Positions 16,195-25,973 are shown, counted from the stretch's first letter. The stretch: 64,000 nucleotides of DNA from Halobacteriales archaeon QS_4_62_28 (GCA_003021685.1 PXRO01000027.1:1-64000); one strand, 5' to 3'. Numbers and translations: made by a program. Notes: generated by a model from the sequence alone, not told the origin.

Positions 16195-17883
16195 ATGCGT
16201 ACCGAGACCGGGGATCCGACGGAGACAGAAGCGTTCGAGCAGGTCTGTTCGGAGCTGGTCGACCGCATCCTCGCCGGCGAACTCGAACGCGACGACGTCG
16301 AGAGCGCCAAACTGACGGTCTGCTCGAAGTACTCCTCGCCGAAGGTCCCCAAGAACTCCGAGATTCTCGACTATGCGCCCCTTGAGCGCCGGGAAGAACT
16401 GGAGGAGGTGCTCCAGCGCAAACCCGTCCGGACCGCGTCGGGCGTCTCGCCCATCGCGATCATGACCTCGCCCCATCGGTGTCCACACGGGAAGTGTCTC
16501 TACTGTCCCGGCGGTCCGGACTCGGAGTTTTCCTCCGCGCAGTCCTACACCGGCCACGAGCCAGCGGCCGCTCGCGGCGTCCAGAACGATTACGATCCGT
16601 ACGGCCAGGTGACCCTGCGGCTCAACCAGTTGCGAGAGATCGGTCATCCCGTCGACAAGGCCGAACTGATCCTGATGGGCGGAACGATGACCGCACGCAG
16701 TCACGACTACCAGGAGTGGTTCGTCAAGCGCGCTCTGGAGGCGATGAACGACTTCGACGTTGACGCCCAGCCAGCACCAGCAGAGGACGAGAGCTTCGCC
16801 GAGGATCCCGACGATTACGAGTTCCGCTATCTCGAAGACGTCATCGCCGAGAACGAGACTGCCGACGTTCGCAACGTCGCGACGACCTTCGAGACCAAGC
16901 CGGACTGGTGTGATCCAGAGCAGATTGACCGGATGCTCCGCCTGGGCGGGACCAAGGTCGAAGTCGGCGTCCAGACCACCTACGAGCGGATCAACCGCGA
17001 GATGCACCGGGGCCACGGCGTCCAGGCGAGTATCGACGCGAACCGTCGGCTCCGGGACTCGGCGTTCAAAGTCGGCTTCCACATGATGCCCGGCCAGCCG
17101 GGCATGAGCAAGGAAATGTGTCTGGAAGACTTCCGGCGCATCTTCGAGAACCCGAACTGGCGGCCGGACTACCTGAAGATCTATCCGACACTGGTCGTCG
17201 AGGGCACCGTCACCTACGACTGGTGGCGCAAAGACGAGTTCGAACCGCTCGAAAACGAGGGGGCCGCGGAACTGGTCGCCGAAATCAAGTCGATACTCCC
17301 CAGGTACACGCGCCTCCAGCGCGTCCAGCGGGACATCCCCGCGGACTTCATCGAGGGCGGCGTCTGGAAGTCCAACCTCCGGCAACTCGCCAGACAGCGC
17401 ATGGACGAACACGGCTGGACCTGTGACTGTATCCGCTGTCGCGAAGTCGGGATGAACGACGAGGACCCCGAGCGGATCGAACTCGACGTGATGACCTACG
17501 AGGTCGCTGGCGGCACGGAACACTTCATTAGCTTCGAGGACCCCGACAGGGACCTGCTCGTGGGCTTCTGTCGACTTCGCTTCCCGAACGACCCGGTCAG
17601 GCGCGAACTCGAAGACGCCGCGCTGGTCCGCGAACTGCACGTCTACGGCAGTCAGGTCGGCGTCGGCAAGGACGCACAGAGCGACGCAGACGCGGGCGAC
17701 AGCACCGTCAGCCAGCACCAGCACCAGGGCTTTGGCCGTCGACTGCTCGCGAAGGCCGAAGCACTGGCTGCCGACGCGGGCTTCGAGAAACTCGCCGTCA
17801 TCTCGGGCATCGGCGTCCGGCAGTACTACCGCGAGAAGCTCGATTACAGGCAAGACGGTCCCTACGTTAGCAAGCGCCTGTAA
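16195..17883 (+). CDS. elp3: Elp3-type tRNA U34 carboxymethyl transferase
   Basis: A 562-residue radical SAM/acetyltransferase that adds the carboxymethyl-type group to wobble uridine 34 of tRNA. The radical SAM cluster is near residues 96-104: RCPHGKCLYCPGGP, giving CX4CX2C, with SYTGHEPAAARGVQNDYDP after it. Further family blocks are MGGTMTARSHDYQEWF, GGTKVEVGVQTTYERINREM and FHMMPGQPGMS. The C-terminal GNAT domain has LHVYGSQVGVGK and HQGFGRRLLAKAEALA. A His-rich Gln/His stretch SQHQHQGFG replaces the usual loop. The 80-bp element begins 16 bases after the stop. Confidence 0.95.
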   Translation: MRTETGDPTETEAFEQVCSELVDRILAGELERDDVESAKLTVCSKYSSPKVPKNSEILDYAPLERREELEEVLQRKPVRTASGVSPIAIMTSPHRCPHGKCLYCPGGPDSEFSSAQSYTGHEPAAARGVQNDYDPYGQVTLRLNQLREIGHPVDKAELILMGGTMTARSHDYQEWFVKRALEAMNDFDVDAQPAPAEDESFAEDPDDYEFRYLEDVIAENETADVRNVATTFETKPDWCDPEQIDRMLRLGGTKVEVGVQTTYERINREMHRGHGVQASIDANRRLRDSAFKVGFHMMPGQPGMSKEMCLEDFRRIFENPNWRPDYLKIYPTLVVEGTVTYDWWRKDEFEPLENEGAAELVAEIKSILPRYTRLQRVQRDIPADFIEGGVWKSNLRQLARQRMDEHGWTCDCIRCREVGMNDEDPERIELDVMTYEVAGGTEHFISFEDPDRDLLVGFCRLRFPNDPVRRELEDAALVRELHVYGSQVGVGKDAQSDADAGDSTVSQHQHQGFGRRLLAKAEALAADAGFEKLAVISGIGVRQYYREKLDYRQDGPYVSKRL

Positions 17884-17899
17884 GCCGGAGAGACTTCTC

Positions 17900-17979
17900 A
17901 TACTGTCGGACGTAACTATCTGAAGATTCTCGCCACCCCGGGGTAGTGAAATCCGTCACGGATTTCCGTCCGATAGTAT
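17900..17979. repeat. 80-bp palindromic element, type A copy 1
   Basis: Outer arms ATACTGTCGGACG and, inverted, ATACTATCGGACG (12 of 13). The centre carries CGCCACCCCGGGG palindrome, slightly degenerate on the right (GGGGTAGTGA). It lies just after elp3 and before the FAD oxidoreductase gene, in the same orientation as the other four copies. Confidence 0.85.
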
Positions 17980-18164
17980 CAGCCGTCACTGGCGTCGAGC
18001 GCGTTTCTCCTCTCGAGCTACGTCGTGCCAATACATCACAGTACCCACGACCGTGACTACAGCGACTCAGTGAAGTGCTGGCCAGAACTCGGCGCAATTG
18101 ACGACAGTGTCTTCCGACAGCGCGACGATGGGGGTTTTAGTGCCGTCCCGCCGGAGTCCATCGT

Positions 18165-19199
18165 ATGGGACGCACGCTCGCAGTCGTCGGTGCGGGTGCC
18201 GCTGGCGCAAGTGCGGCATACGCACTCCGGTCGGAGCCAGTCGACGTGACGGTTTTCGAAAAGAGCGGGAGCGTCTGTGGCAGGGCGGCGACCCGTCGCA
18301 AGGACGACTGCGTCTACGAGTACGGCGCGAACTACCTGAAAGCCGACGACGAACGCGTCAATCGACTAGTTACGGAAAAACTCCCGGCCGATGGCCTGGT
18401 CGATGTCGAGAAACCCGTCTGGGTGTTCGACGACGAAGGGACGATCAGAGAGGGCCAGAATCCGGCAGAGACCAAGTGGTCCTACGAAAGCGGGATCACA
18501 CAACTGGCGAAGCGATTGCTCGACGCGACAGAAGCGACCACCCAGCTGGACACGCGCGTCGAGGCGCTCGACAAGACCAGTGACGGATGGGAAATCGAGG
18601 ACGGCGAGGGGACGAGTCGTGGCACCTTCGATGGGGTGCTTTTGACCCCGCCCGCTCCACAGACTGCAGACTTGCTCGGCCAATCCGGCTGGCAACACGC
18701 CGACCGACGACGCCTCAGGGAGGCCATCGCGTCGGTTCCCTATCGGACACTCATCGCCGGCGTGTTGCACTACGACTTCGAACTGTCTGCACCGTATTAT
18801 GCGCTCGTCAACGACGACAAAAAACACGATATCGGCTGGATCGGGCGCGAGGAGTGCAAACCGGGACACGTCCCCGACGGCGAGAGCCTTCTGCTCGTCC
18901 AGATGGCTCCCGACTGGTCGGTCGACCACTACCGGGATCCACCCGAGGCGATTCTCGACGGTATCGCCGAGGCGACGGCGACCCTGCTCGACGACGACCG
19001 CCTCGCCTCGCCCGACTGGACCGACCACCAGCACTGGCGGTACGCACTGCCCGACGACGGCGTCGACGACGACCTGATCGTATCGGCGGCTGATCACGAC
19101 CTCTATTTCGCCGGCGACTGGGTCGCTGGCGAGGCACGACTCCACTCCGCCATCAGGAGCGGGCTGGAGGCCGGCGAGCGGGTTGCACAGCACCTGTAG
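18165..19199 (+). CDS. FAD-dependent oxidoreductase, renalase-like
   Basis: A 344-residue flavoprotein of the amine-oxidase/renalase group. It begins with a dinucleotide-binding fold, VVGAGAAGASAAYAL, then Glu for ribose binding in VTVFEKSGSVCGRAATRR, and ends with LYFAGDWVAGEARLHSAIRSG, the FAD-contacting motif of the family. FDGVLLTPPAPQTADLL is another family block. The substrate is unknown; haloarchaeal members are annotated as NAD(P)/FAD-dependent oxidoreductases. Separate transcription unit, followed 36 bases later by rqcH. Confidence 0.88.
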   Translation: MGRTLAVVGAGAAGASAAYALRSEPVDVTVFEKSGSVCGRAATRRKDDCVYEYGANYLKADDERVNRLVTEKLPADGLVDVEKPVWVFDDEGTIREGQNPAETKWSYESGITQLAKRLLDATEATTQLDTRVEALDKTSDGWEIEDGEGTSRGTFDGVLLTPPAPQTADLLGQSGWQHADRRRLREAIASVPYRTLIAGVLHYDFELSAPYYALVNDDKKHDIGWIGREECKPGHVPDGESLLLVQMAPDWSVDHYRDPPEAILDGIAEATATLLDDDRLASPDWTDHQHWRYALPDDGVDDDLIVSAADHDLYFAGDWVAGEARLHSAIRSGLEAGERVAQHL

Positions 19200-19235
19200 C
19201 GAAGCGGTTTTGGGTCGTGGACCGCAGCAACCGAC

Positions 19236-21362
19236 ATGGACCACAAGCGCGAACTCACGAGCGTCGACCTCGCCGCCCTCGAACGGGAACTGGGCGGATA
19301 CAGGGGGGCCAAACTCGATAAAGCCTACCTCTACGAGGACGACCTCCTTCGGCTCAAGATGCGTGATTACGACCGCGGCCGGGTCGAACTTCTGATCGAA
19401 GTCGGTGAGCGAAAGCGCGCCCACGTCGTCGACGCCGAACACGTCCCGGACGCGCCGGGGCGACCGCCGAACTTCGCGATGATGATGCGCAACAGGATGC
19501 AGGGCAGCGACCTGGCCGACGTGCGCCAGTTCGAGTTCGACCGCATCCTCGAGTTCGAGTTCGAGCGCGAGGACGCCAATACGACCGTCGTCGCGGAACT
19601 GTTCGGTGACGGCAACATCGCTGTGCTGGACGAACACGGCGAGGTCGTCGACTGCCTGGAGACGGTCCGGCTCAAGTCCCGGACTGTCGCCCCCGGCGCG
19701 CAGTACGAGTTCCCGTCGGCGCGGTTCAATCCGCTGACGGTCGACTACGACACCTTCCTGGCACGAATGGGACAGTCCGAGGCTGACGTTGTGCGCACGC
19801 TCGCGACACAACTGAACTTCGGCGGCCTCTACGGCGAAGAACTCTGTTCGCGGGCCGACATCCCCTACAATCAGGCTATCGAGGACACCGACGAATCGGA
19901 GTTCGAGCGACTCTACGAGGTGATCGAGGAATTGAAAGAGCAACTTCGCTCGGGTGATATCGATCCACGTGTCTACTACGAAACGGAGGACATCGACGGC
20001 GAGGCCAAAAAGCGGCGCGTCGACGTGACGCCGATCCCGCTCGAAGAGTACATCGAACTGGAGAGTGAGGCCTTCGAGACGTTTACCGGGGCGCTCGACG
20101 AGTACTACTACGAAGTCGAGCGCGAGGTCGAAGAAGTCGTGGATCCTGCGTCGAACCGACCGGATTTCGAGAGCGAGATCGAGAAGTACGAGCGCATCAT
20201 CCAGCAACAGCAGGGCGCAATCGACGACTTCGAGGCCGACGCTCAGGCCGAGCGCGAGAAGGCTGAACTGGTGTACGCCCGCTACGACCTCGTCGACGAA
20301 CTCCTCTCGACGATCCAGGCCGCTCGTGCCGAAGACACGAGTTGGGACGAGATCGAGGAGCGGTTCGAGCAGGGCAAAGAACAGGGAATCACGGCCGCAG
20401 AAGCCGTCGAGCGCATCGACGCCAGCGAGGGGACGGTGACGCTTTCAATCGACGGCACTCGCATGACACTCGACGCTTCGGTAGGTGTCGAAAAGAACGC
20501 CGACCAGTTGTACACGGAGGCAAAGCGGATCGAGGACAAGAAAGCGGGCGCACTCACAGCCATCGAGGACACCCGAGAAGACCTCGAAGCGGCCAAACAG
20601 CGCCGCGAGGAGTGGGAGCTAACAGACGAGGACGAACGGGGCGAAGACGAAGCGACCGGAGACGACGGTGAGACCGACTGGCTCTCTCGCTCGTCGATCC
20701 CGGTTCGCAAGCAGGACAACTGGTACGACCGGTTTCGGTGGTTCCGGACGTCGAACGACTTCCTCGTAATCGGCGGTCGAAACGCCGACCAGAACGAGGA
20801 ACTCGTCAAGAAGTACCTCGAACGCGGAGACAAGTTCTTCCACGCACAGGCTCACGGCGGCCCGGTCACCGTGCTGAAAGCGACCGGTCCGAGCGAGTCG
20901 AGCCGTGATGTCGACATTCCCGACCGAGACAGGCGCGAGGCGGCAAACTTCGCGGTGTCGTACTCCTCAGTCTGGAAAGACGGGAAGTACGCCGGCGACG
21001 CGTACGTGGTCGACCCCGACCAGGTGTCGAAGACGCCAGAGAGCGGCGAGTACCTGGAGAAAGGCGGCTTCGCCGTCCGGGGCGACCGCACCTACTTCCG
21101 CGATATCGAAGTCGACGTGGCCGTCGGCATCACCTGTGAGGGACGAACGGGCGTGATCGGTGGCCCGACGACCGCCATCGAACCGGCGGCAGCGACGAGC
21201 ATCCGCCTCGAACCGGGCCAGTACGCCCAGAACGACATCGCAAAGCGACTCTACCGGGAGTTCAAGGAGCGGTTTGCCGACGAGTCGTTCGTCCGGAACG
21301 TCGCCAGCCCCGACCTGATACAGGAGTTCCTCCCACCCGGCGGGAGTCGAACGGTCGAATAA
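19236..21362 (+). CDS. rqcH: NFACT family ribosome rescue protein RqcH
   Basis: A 708-residue homologue of RqcH/Rqc2/NEMF, which binds split 50S subunits carrying peptidyl-tRNA and drives C-terminal tailing of stalled chains. The NFACT-N domain covers about residues 1-200 (SVDLAALERELGGYRGAKLDKAY, PPNFAMMMRNRMQG). A long acidic coiled-coil/helix-hairpin-helix region follows (about 290-470). The NFACT-R domain is at about 480-640: DNWYDRFRWFRTSNDFLVIGG, NEELVKKYLERGDKFFHAQAHGG and SRDVDIPDRDRREAANFAV. Conserved Asp/Arg residues of the NFACT-N core were not checked individually. Confidence 0.92.
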   Translation: MDHKRELTSVDLAALERELGGYRGAKLDKAYLYEDDLLRLKMRDYDRGRVELLIEVGERKRAHVVDAEHVPDAPGRPPNFAMMMRNRMQGSDLADVRQFEFDRILEFEFEREDANTTVVAELFGDGNIAVLDEHGEVVDCLETVRLKSRTVAPGAQYEFPSARFNPLTVDYDTFLARMGQSEADVVRTLATQLNFGGLYGEELCSRADIPYNQAIEDTDESEFERLYEVIEELKEQLRSGDIDPRVYYETEDIDGEAKKRRVDVTPIPLEEYIELESEAFETFTGALDEYYYEVEREVEEVVDPASNRPDFESEIEKYERIIQQQQGAIDDFEADAQAEREKAELVYARYDLVDELLSTIQAARAEDTSWDEIEERFEQGKEQGITAAEAVERIDASEGTVTLSIDGTRMTLDASVGVEKNADQLYTEAKRIEDKKAGALTAIEDTREDLEAAKQRREEWELTDEDERGEDEATGDDGETDWLSRSSIPVRKQDNWYDRFRWFRTSNDFLVIGGRNADQNEELVKKYLERGDKFFHAQAHGGPVTVLKATGPSESSRDVDIPDRDRREAANFAVSYSSVWKDGKYAGDAYVVDPDQVSKTPESGEYLEKGGFAVRGDRTYFRDIEVDVAVGITCEGRTGVIGGPTTAIEPAAATSIRLEPGQYAQNDIAKRLYREFKERFADESFVRNVASPDLIQEFLPPGGSRTVE

Positions 21363-21570
21363 TGCGAATGTAATTAACGTACCGTACCTGATCGGCCTCG
21401 CAGCGTCCGACACTGCTTCGTGAGAAAAGAACGTGCCCCGACGGCTGAGCCGCTTCCGATCGAGAAAAATAATACCGTATTAATAATGATATAGCGTGCC
21501 TGCGTGCGAAATATTACAGTGGCGCGACGACTCCGACACACTAATACGATGGCCGACACCACAATTGACA

Positions 21571-21771
21571 ATGGCAGGTGCCGACCGGTTTCGCGACAGC
21601 ACGCAGATCCTGTTGCCAGCGCCCGCACTTGATGGGATTCGCGAGGACCTCGAAGAGGAATTCACACTGACGGTTCGTGACGAAGGTCCAAATGTACGGA
21701 TTATCGGCTCACCAGTCGAAATCAAGGCCGCGTCCGATTTCCTCGCGATGAACGGCATCAATCTAGCGTAG
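21571..21771 (+). CDS. Small haloarchaeal protein (66 aa), unknown function
   Basis: A 66-residue protein beginning MAGADRFRDSTQILLPAPAL and ending IRIIGSP-like text then EIKAASDFLAMNGINLA. It has a beta-alpha-beta layout reminiscent of half a KH or ACT fold. I recognise it as a small family frequently beside the L11 gene in haloarchaea. ATG at 21571 is chosen; an upstream AT-rich stretch (ATAATACCGTATTAATAATG near 21469) may be its promoter. Role unknown, possibly nucleic-acid binding. Confidence 0.75.
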   Translation: MAGADRFRDSTQILLPAPALDGIREDLEEEFTLTVRDEGPNVRIIGSPVEIKAASDFLAMNGINLA

Positions 21772-21784
21772 TTACGGAAATCGA

Positions 21785-21825
21785 GGAGAAAGTCTCGCGC
21801 TTCAGCGCGGGGAGGAAGCCAAAGC
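21785..21825 (+). mobile_element. Possible IS200/IS605-type right-end remnant
   Basis: The stretch AGTCTCGCGCTTCAGCGCGG then GGAGGAAGCC carries a CGCGC-TTCA-GCGCG hairpin. It resembles, from memory, the conserved right end and RNA scaffold of haloarchaeal IS605/TnpB elements, where a sequence of this kind follows tnpB. No tnpB gene is present, so this would be a scar left in the rpl11 upstream region. Confidence 0.4.
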
Positions 21826-21943
21826 GGCGGAGTCGCTTCACGGTCGCATTGTTCTCTCATCGGCCGCTGGACCGGTGTGTACACGACCACCGTGGCGTCA
21901 CTGAAAAGCAATCCTTAACACTGCTGGGCAGGTTCGGACATAC

Positions 21944-22432
21944 ATGGCTGGAACTATCGAAGTGCTCGTTCCGGGTGGCCAGGCCAACCCTGGCCCACCG
22001 CTCGGTCCGGAACTCGGACCGACCCCCGTCGACGTGCAGGCAGTCGTTCAGGAGATCAACGACCAGACCGCGGCCTTCGACGGCACTGAAGTGCCCGTCA
22101 CTGTCGATTACGACGACGGCGGCTCCTTCGAGATCGAAGTCGGTGTCCCCCCGACGGCAGAACTCATCAAGGACGAGGCCGGGTTCGATACCGGGTCGGG
22201 CGAACCCCACGAGGAGTTCGTCGCCGACCTTTCCGTCGAACAGATCACACAGATCGCCGAGCAGAAACAGACGGATCTGCTCGCCTACGACGTGAAAAAC
22301 GCCGCGAAAGAGGTCGTCGGCACCTGTGTCACCCTCGGTGTCACCATCGAAGGCGAGAACCCCCGCGATTTCAAGGAGAAGGTCGACGCTGGCGAGTACG
22401 ACGACGTGCTCGCCGAGGCCGCCGAAGCATAA
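21944..22432 (+). CDS. rpl11: 50S ribosomal protein L11
   Basis: A 162-residue L11, slightly longer than bacterial L11. The N-terminal domain has IEVLVPGGQANPGPPLGPEL and GPTPVDVQAVVQEIN; the C-terminal RNA-binding domain is recognised from KQTDLLAYDVKNAAKEVVGT and CVTLGVTIEG. It binds the GTPase centre of 23S rRNA at the stalk base. A separate promoter for the downstream L1-L10-L12 genes fits the known halobacterial pattern in which L11 is transcribed alone. Confidence 0.97.
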   Translation: MAGTIEVLVPGGQANPGPPLGPELGPTPVDVQAVVQEINDQTAAFDGTEVPVTVDYDDGGSFEIEVGVPPTAELIKDEAGFDTGSGEPHEEFVADLSVEQITQIAEQKQTDLLAYDVKNAAKEVVGTCVTLGVTIEGENPRDFKEKVDAGEYDDVLAEAAEA

Positions 22433-22463
22433 CGGTACACTCGCTGTGGCCGGGGTTCGACGG

Positions 22464-22579
22464 CTTTAAGTGTCGCATCGGCTTCGTTCCGGACGAGACA
22501 GGCGACCGTACTGTCGTGCGACAGTACCCCTGTTTCACTGACCCGTAGCAGCCCGTTGGGCGTACTACGGAGGTGAACA
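22464..22579 (+). promoter_or_regulatory. Promoter and structured leader of the L1-L10-L12 operon
   Basis: CTTTAAG at 22464-22470 is a probable TATA box, giving a leader of about 85 bases. The leader has a 9-bp perfect hairpin (GTACTGTCG 22508-22516 with CGACAGTAC 22519-22527, loop TG) and a strong Shine-Dalgarno CGGAGGTGA (22568-22576) five bases before ATG. In halobacteria and methanogens the L1 operon is known to be autoregulated by L1 binding to its mRNA; whether the binding site is in this leader is inferred. Confidence 0.55.
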
Positions 22580-23218
22580 ATGGCAGACCAGGATATAGAG
22601 AACGCAGTCTCTCGCGCACTCGATGAGTCCGAGCCTCGGAACTTTACCGAGACAGTGGACCTTGCCATCAACCTGCGCGATCTTGATTTGAACGATCCGT
22701 CGAACCGTGTCGACGAGAGTATCGTCCTTCCGTCCGGTACCGGACAGGAGACGACTATCGTCGTGTTCGCAGAGGGGGAGACCGCTCTGCGTGCCCGAGA
22801 CGTTGCCGACGAGGTTCTCAGCGACGACGACCTCGCTGACCTTGGCGACGACGACGACGAAGCGAAAGACCTCGCCGACGAGACAGACTTCTTCCTCGCA
22901 GAGGAAGCGCTGATGCAAGACATCGGTCGCTACCTCGGGACCGTCCTCGGTCCACGCGGGAAGATGCCGGACCCGATCAGCCCCGACGACGACGTCGTCG
23001 AGATGGTCGACCGGATGCGAAAGTCCGTGCAGGTCCGGAGCGGTGACCGTCGAACCTTCCACACCCGCGTGGGTGCCGAAGACATGTCTGCGGACGGGAT
23101 TGCGGACAACATCGACGTCATCTTGCGCCGACTGCACGCAGACCTCGAAAAGGGGCCGATGAACATCGACTCGGTCTTCGTCAAGACCACGATGGGTCCC
23201 GCTGTGGAGGTGGCCTGA
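22580..23218 (+). CDS. rpl1: 50S ribosomal protein L1
   Basis: A 212-residue L1. Family blocks seen are [20 protein letters not shown] at the N-terminus, the [11 protein letters not shown] loop in [15 protein letters not shown], and [19 protein letters not shown] at the C-terminus. It is an L1-stalk protein binding 23S rRNA and, in archaea, its own mRNA. It is the first gene of the L1-L10-L12 operon; its stop is one base from the L10 ATG. The acidic insert [16 protein letters not shown] reflects halophilic adaptation. Confidence 0.97.
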   Translation: MADQDIENAVSRALDESEPRNFTETVDLAINLRDLDLNDPSNRVDESIVLPSGTGQETTIVVFAEGETALRARDVADEVLSDDDLADLGDDDDEAKDLADETDFFLAEEALMQDIGRYLGTVLGPRGKMPDPISPDDDVVEMVDRMRKSVQVRSGDRRTFHTRVGAEDMSADGIADNIDVILRRLHADLEKGPMNIDSVFVKTTMGPAVEVA

Positions 23219-23219
23219 G

Positions 23220-24260
23220 ATGAGCGCCGAAGCAGAACGAAAGACCGAGACGATTCCCCAGTGGAAGCAAGACGAGGTCGACGACATCGTCGAGGTGATC
23301 GAGTCCTACGACAGCATCGGGGTCGTCGCCATCACCGGCATCCCGTCGCGACAGCTCCAGGACATGCGTCGGGACCTATACGGGACGGCACAGCTCCGCG
23401 TCTCCCGGAACACGCTGCTCGAACGCGCCCTCGAAGCGGTCGACGAAGGGCTCGAAGCCCTCTCGGCGTACGTCTCCGGGCAGGTCGGACTGATCGGTAC
23501 GAACGACAACCCCTTCGGGCTGTACAAGGAACTCGAAGCCTCGAAGACGCCCGCACCGATCAACGCGGGCGAGGTCGCACCGAACGACATCGTCATCCCA
23601 GAAGGTGACACCGGTGTCGACCCGGGTCCGTTCGTGGGCGAACTGCAGAGCGTCGGCGCGAACGCGCGCATCGACGGCGGTTCGATCAAAGTCGTCGAGG
23701 ACTCGACCGTGCTGGAAGCGGGCGAGGAGGTTTCGGCCGACCTCGCGAACGTCCTCAACGAACTCGGTATCGAGCCGAAGGAAGTCGGACTCGACCTGCG
23801 CGCCGTCTTCGCCGACGGTGTCCTGTTCGAACCCGAAGAACTCGAACTCGATGTCGGGGCCTACGAACAGGACATCGAGGCCGCCGCATCGGATGCGTGG
23901 AACCTCTCGGTCAACGCCGAGTACCCGACCGCACAGAACGCTTTGACGCTGTTGCAGACCGCACGCGGCGAAGCAAAGAGCCTCGCGCTGTTCGCAGCCA
24001 TCGAGGACCCCGATGTCGTGCCTGATCTCGTGAGCAAGGCCGACGCGCAGGTCCGTTCGATTGCGGCTGCAATCGACGACGAGGAAGCGCTGCCCGAGGA
24101 CCTCCAAGACGTGGAGGTCCAGCAGGCAGCCACGGACGAATCGACTGATAATCACGACGATACAGACACCGAAGATGCCGGTAACGAAGCCGAGGCCGGT
24201 GAGGCCGAGGACGACGATGACGATGAGGACGCCGGCGACGCACTCGGTGCAATGTTCTGA
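23220..24260 (+). CDS. rpl10: 50S ribosomal protein L10 (P0)
   Basis: A 346-residue archaeal L10/P0. N-terminal rRNA-binding domain: [20 protein letters not shown] and [14 protein letters not shown]. The middle has the archaeal insertion ([20 protein letters not shown]), and the C-terminal helices bind L12 dimers ([20 protein letters not shown]). The very acidic end [16 protein letters not shown] is the shared P-protein tail that recruits translation factors. Starts one base after the rpl1 stop, so it is translationally coupled. Confidence 0.97.
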   Translation: MSAEAERKTETIPQWKQDEVDDIVEVIESYDSIGVVAITGIPSRQLQDMRRDLYGTAQLRVSRNTLLERALEAVDEGLEALSAYVSGQVGLIGTNDNPFGLYKELEASKTPAPINAGEVAPNDIVIPEGDTGVDPGPFVGELQSVGANARIDGGSIKVVEDSTVLEAGEEVSADLANVLNELGIEPKEVGLDLRAVFADGVLFEPEELELDVGAYEQDIEAAASDAWNLSVNAEYPTAQNALTLLQTARGEAKSLALFAAIEDPDVVPDLVSKADAQVRSIAAAIDDEEALPEDLQDVEVQQAATDESTDNHDDTDTEDAGNEAEAGEAEDDDDDEDAGDALGAMF

Positions 24261-24269
24261 ATCACAACA

Positions 24270-24620
24270 ATGGAATACGTTTACGCAGCACTCATCCTGA
24301 ACGAATCGGGCGAAGAGATCAACGAAGAGAATCTGACGGACGTGCTCGAAGCCGCGGGCGTCGACGTCGAGGAATCCCGCGTCAAAGCGCTCGTTGCCGC
24401 ACTCGAAGATGTCGACATCGACGAGGCCGTCGACGAGGCCGCTGGCGCACCCGTCGCTGCTGGGGGCCCAGCCACAGCGCCTGCCGAGAGCGGAGTCGAG
24501 GAAGAGGAACCAGCAGGCGACGACGAGGCCGCTGAGGAAGACCCAGCCGAAGAAGAGCCAGCAGGCGACGACGAAGACGACGAGGCCGACGGCGAGGGCC
24601 TCGGCGAGCTGTTCGGCTGA
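24270..24620 (+). CDS. rpl12: 50S ribosomal protein L12 (P1)
   Basis: A 116-residue archaeal P1/L12. The N-terminal dimerisation domain is [20 protein letters not shown] with [19 protein letters not shown]. An Ala/Glu/Pro hinge follows with repeated EEEPAGDDE blocks, and the C-terminal tail is EGLGELFG, the factor-binding end that L10 also carries. Start nine bases after the rpl10 stop. The hinge is longer in acidic repeats than non-halophilic relatives. Confidence 0.97.
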   Translation: MEYVYAALILNESGEEINEENLTDVLEAAGVDVEESRVKALVAALEDVDIDEAVDEAAGAPVAAGGPATAPAESGVEEEEPAGDDEAAEEDPAEEEPAGDDEDDEADGEGLGELFG

Positions 24621-24712
24621 TTCTACCGGCTTCGACACTCACCCTTCGATTCTTTTGGTGTCACACGGACAATTGTAGCGACTGCCCGGTGACATCGTGG
24701 TCGCAGCGCCAG

Positions 24713-24720
24713 AGTTTATA
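24713..24720 (+). promoter_or_regulatory. TATA box of the TctA-like gene
   Basis: AGTTTATAG centred about 30 bases before the GTG at 24747. It supports the GTG start and a leaderless message separate from the L12 operon. Confidence 0.5.
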
Positions 24721-24746
24721 GTCCGAGAGGGGGCCAGCGCGGGACA

Positions 24747-25973
24747 GTGACCAGCCCCGCGCAGTTCGTCGTCAGTCCAGAACTGGCAGCAGCCGCGCTG
24801 GTCGCCATCGGAAGCGGGATCGTGCTGGGAACCGCCAGCGGTCTCACGCCGGGTATCCACGCCAACACGTTCGCACTCGGGCTTGCGGCCGTCGCACCGT
24901 CGGTACCGGGACCGCCGGAACTGGTCGGCGTCGCGATGCTGGCTGCGGGAACGACCCACACCTTCCTGGATGTCGTCCCGTCACTGGCACTGGGGGTGCC
25001 CGACCCGGCGATGGCGGCGAGTTCGTTGCCGGGGCACAGACTGGTCATCGCTGGCCGAGGGCGCGAGGCGCTCCGCCTGTCAGCACTCGGAAGTGGGCTG
25101 GCAGTCGCGTTCGCCGTGCCGCTAGCGGTGCCCGTCACGCTCGGGATGGAGCAGTTGTACCCGACGCTTTCGGCCCACCTCTCGCCGGTACTGGCGCTCG
25201 TCGGGCTTGCGCTGGTCGCCAGCGAATCAGGCCGGCGCGCACGAGTCGGTGGTGCCCTCGCGCTGACGGGCAGTGGACTCCTGGGGAGTGCTACACTGGA
25301 CCTGTCGACGGTCGGCGTGCTCTCGGTGGGGAGTATGCTGATGCCGCTGTTTGCGGGCCTGTTCGGCGCGCCGGTGCTGATCGAGAGCATCGGCGGGAGC
25401 GGCGTGCCACCACAGGGTGATCGGACGGTGGCGCTCTCCCTGCGTGGCGTGCTCGCCGTTGCCCTGGTCGGAACCGTCGCCGGTGCAATTGTGGGGTACG
25501 TCCCCGGAGTGACGGCGGCGATTGCGGCGACGGGGACCCTCGCCGCCCTCTCTGGGTCGGGGCCGCGAGAGTTCGTCGTCGCGACCAGTGGCGTGAACAC
25601 GGCGACTGCGGTGTTCGCGCTGTTCGCGCTAGTGGCTCTGGGAACGCCACGGACGGGCGTCCTGGTCGCCCTCGACAGCGTCGGGACGGCCTCGCTGGGA
25701 CTGCTGGTACTGAGCACCGCGTTTGCCGCCATGGCCGGGTTCGTCCTCGTACCGCTCCTCGGCGACCGGTACCTGTCCGTCGTCGGTGAACTCGATCCGA
25801 CGCGGTTGGCTGTCGCGGTACTTGGCCTGCTCGTCGTGCTGTCGGGACTGTTTGCCGGTTTCGTCGGCATTGGAGCGTTCGCGACGGCCACAGTAATCGG
25901 TCTCGTTCCGGGGTATTTCGGTGCGCGGCGAGCGAACCTGATGGGCGTTTTGCTCGTCCCACTCGTCGTATAG
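24747..25973 (+). CDS. TctA/DUF112-type permease
   Basis: A 408-residue membrane protein with about 11 hydrophobic segments. The hallmark SGLTPGIHANTFALGLAAV and the second half motif VGYVPGVTAAIAATGTLAAL reflect the inverted repeat of tripartite tricarboxylate transporter large subunits. No TctB or TctC partner is adjacent, as is usual for the archaeal stand-alone members. Transport of a carboxylate is a guess from the family. It is convergent with cysS with 97 bases between. Confidence 0.85.
   Translation: MTSPAQFVVSPELAAAALVAIGSGIVLGTASGLTPGIHANTFALGLAAVAPSVPGPPELVGVAMLAAGTTHTFLDVVPSLALGVPDPAMAASSLPGHRLVIAGRGREALRLSALGSGLAVAFAVPLAVPVTLGMEQLYPTLSAHLSPVLALVGLALVASESGRRARVGGALALTGSGLLGSATLDLSTVGVLSVGSMLMPLFAGLFGAPVLIESIGGSGVPPQGDRTVALSLRGVLAVALVGTVAGAIVGYVPGVTAAIAATGTLAALSGSGPREFVVATSGVNTATAVFALFALVALGTPRTGVLVALDSVGTASLGLLVLSTAFAAMAGFVLVPLLGDRYLSVVGELDPTRLAVAVLGLLVVLSGLFAGFVGIGAFATATVIGLVPGYFGARRANLMGVLLVPLVV

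Noticed and set aside
16159-17901. Long minus-strand open frame (580 codons) opposite elp3
   Set aside because: It is the GC-rich antisense shadow of elp3; the plus frame has clear radical SAM and GNAT motifs.
18366-20207. Long minus-strand frame (613 codons) opposite the FAD oxidoreductase and rqcH
   Set aside because: Antisense shadow spanning two well-supported plus-strand genes.
23376-24638. Long minus-strand frame (420 codons) opposite L10/L12
   Set aside because: Shadow of the ribosomal protein genes; translation is Cys/Val/Phe rich and matches no protein.
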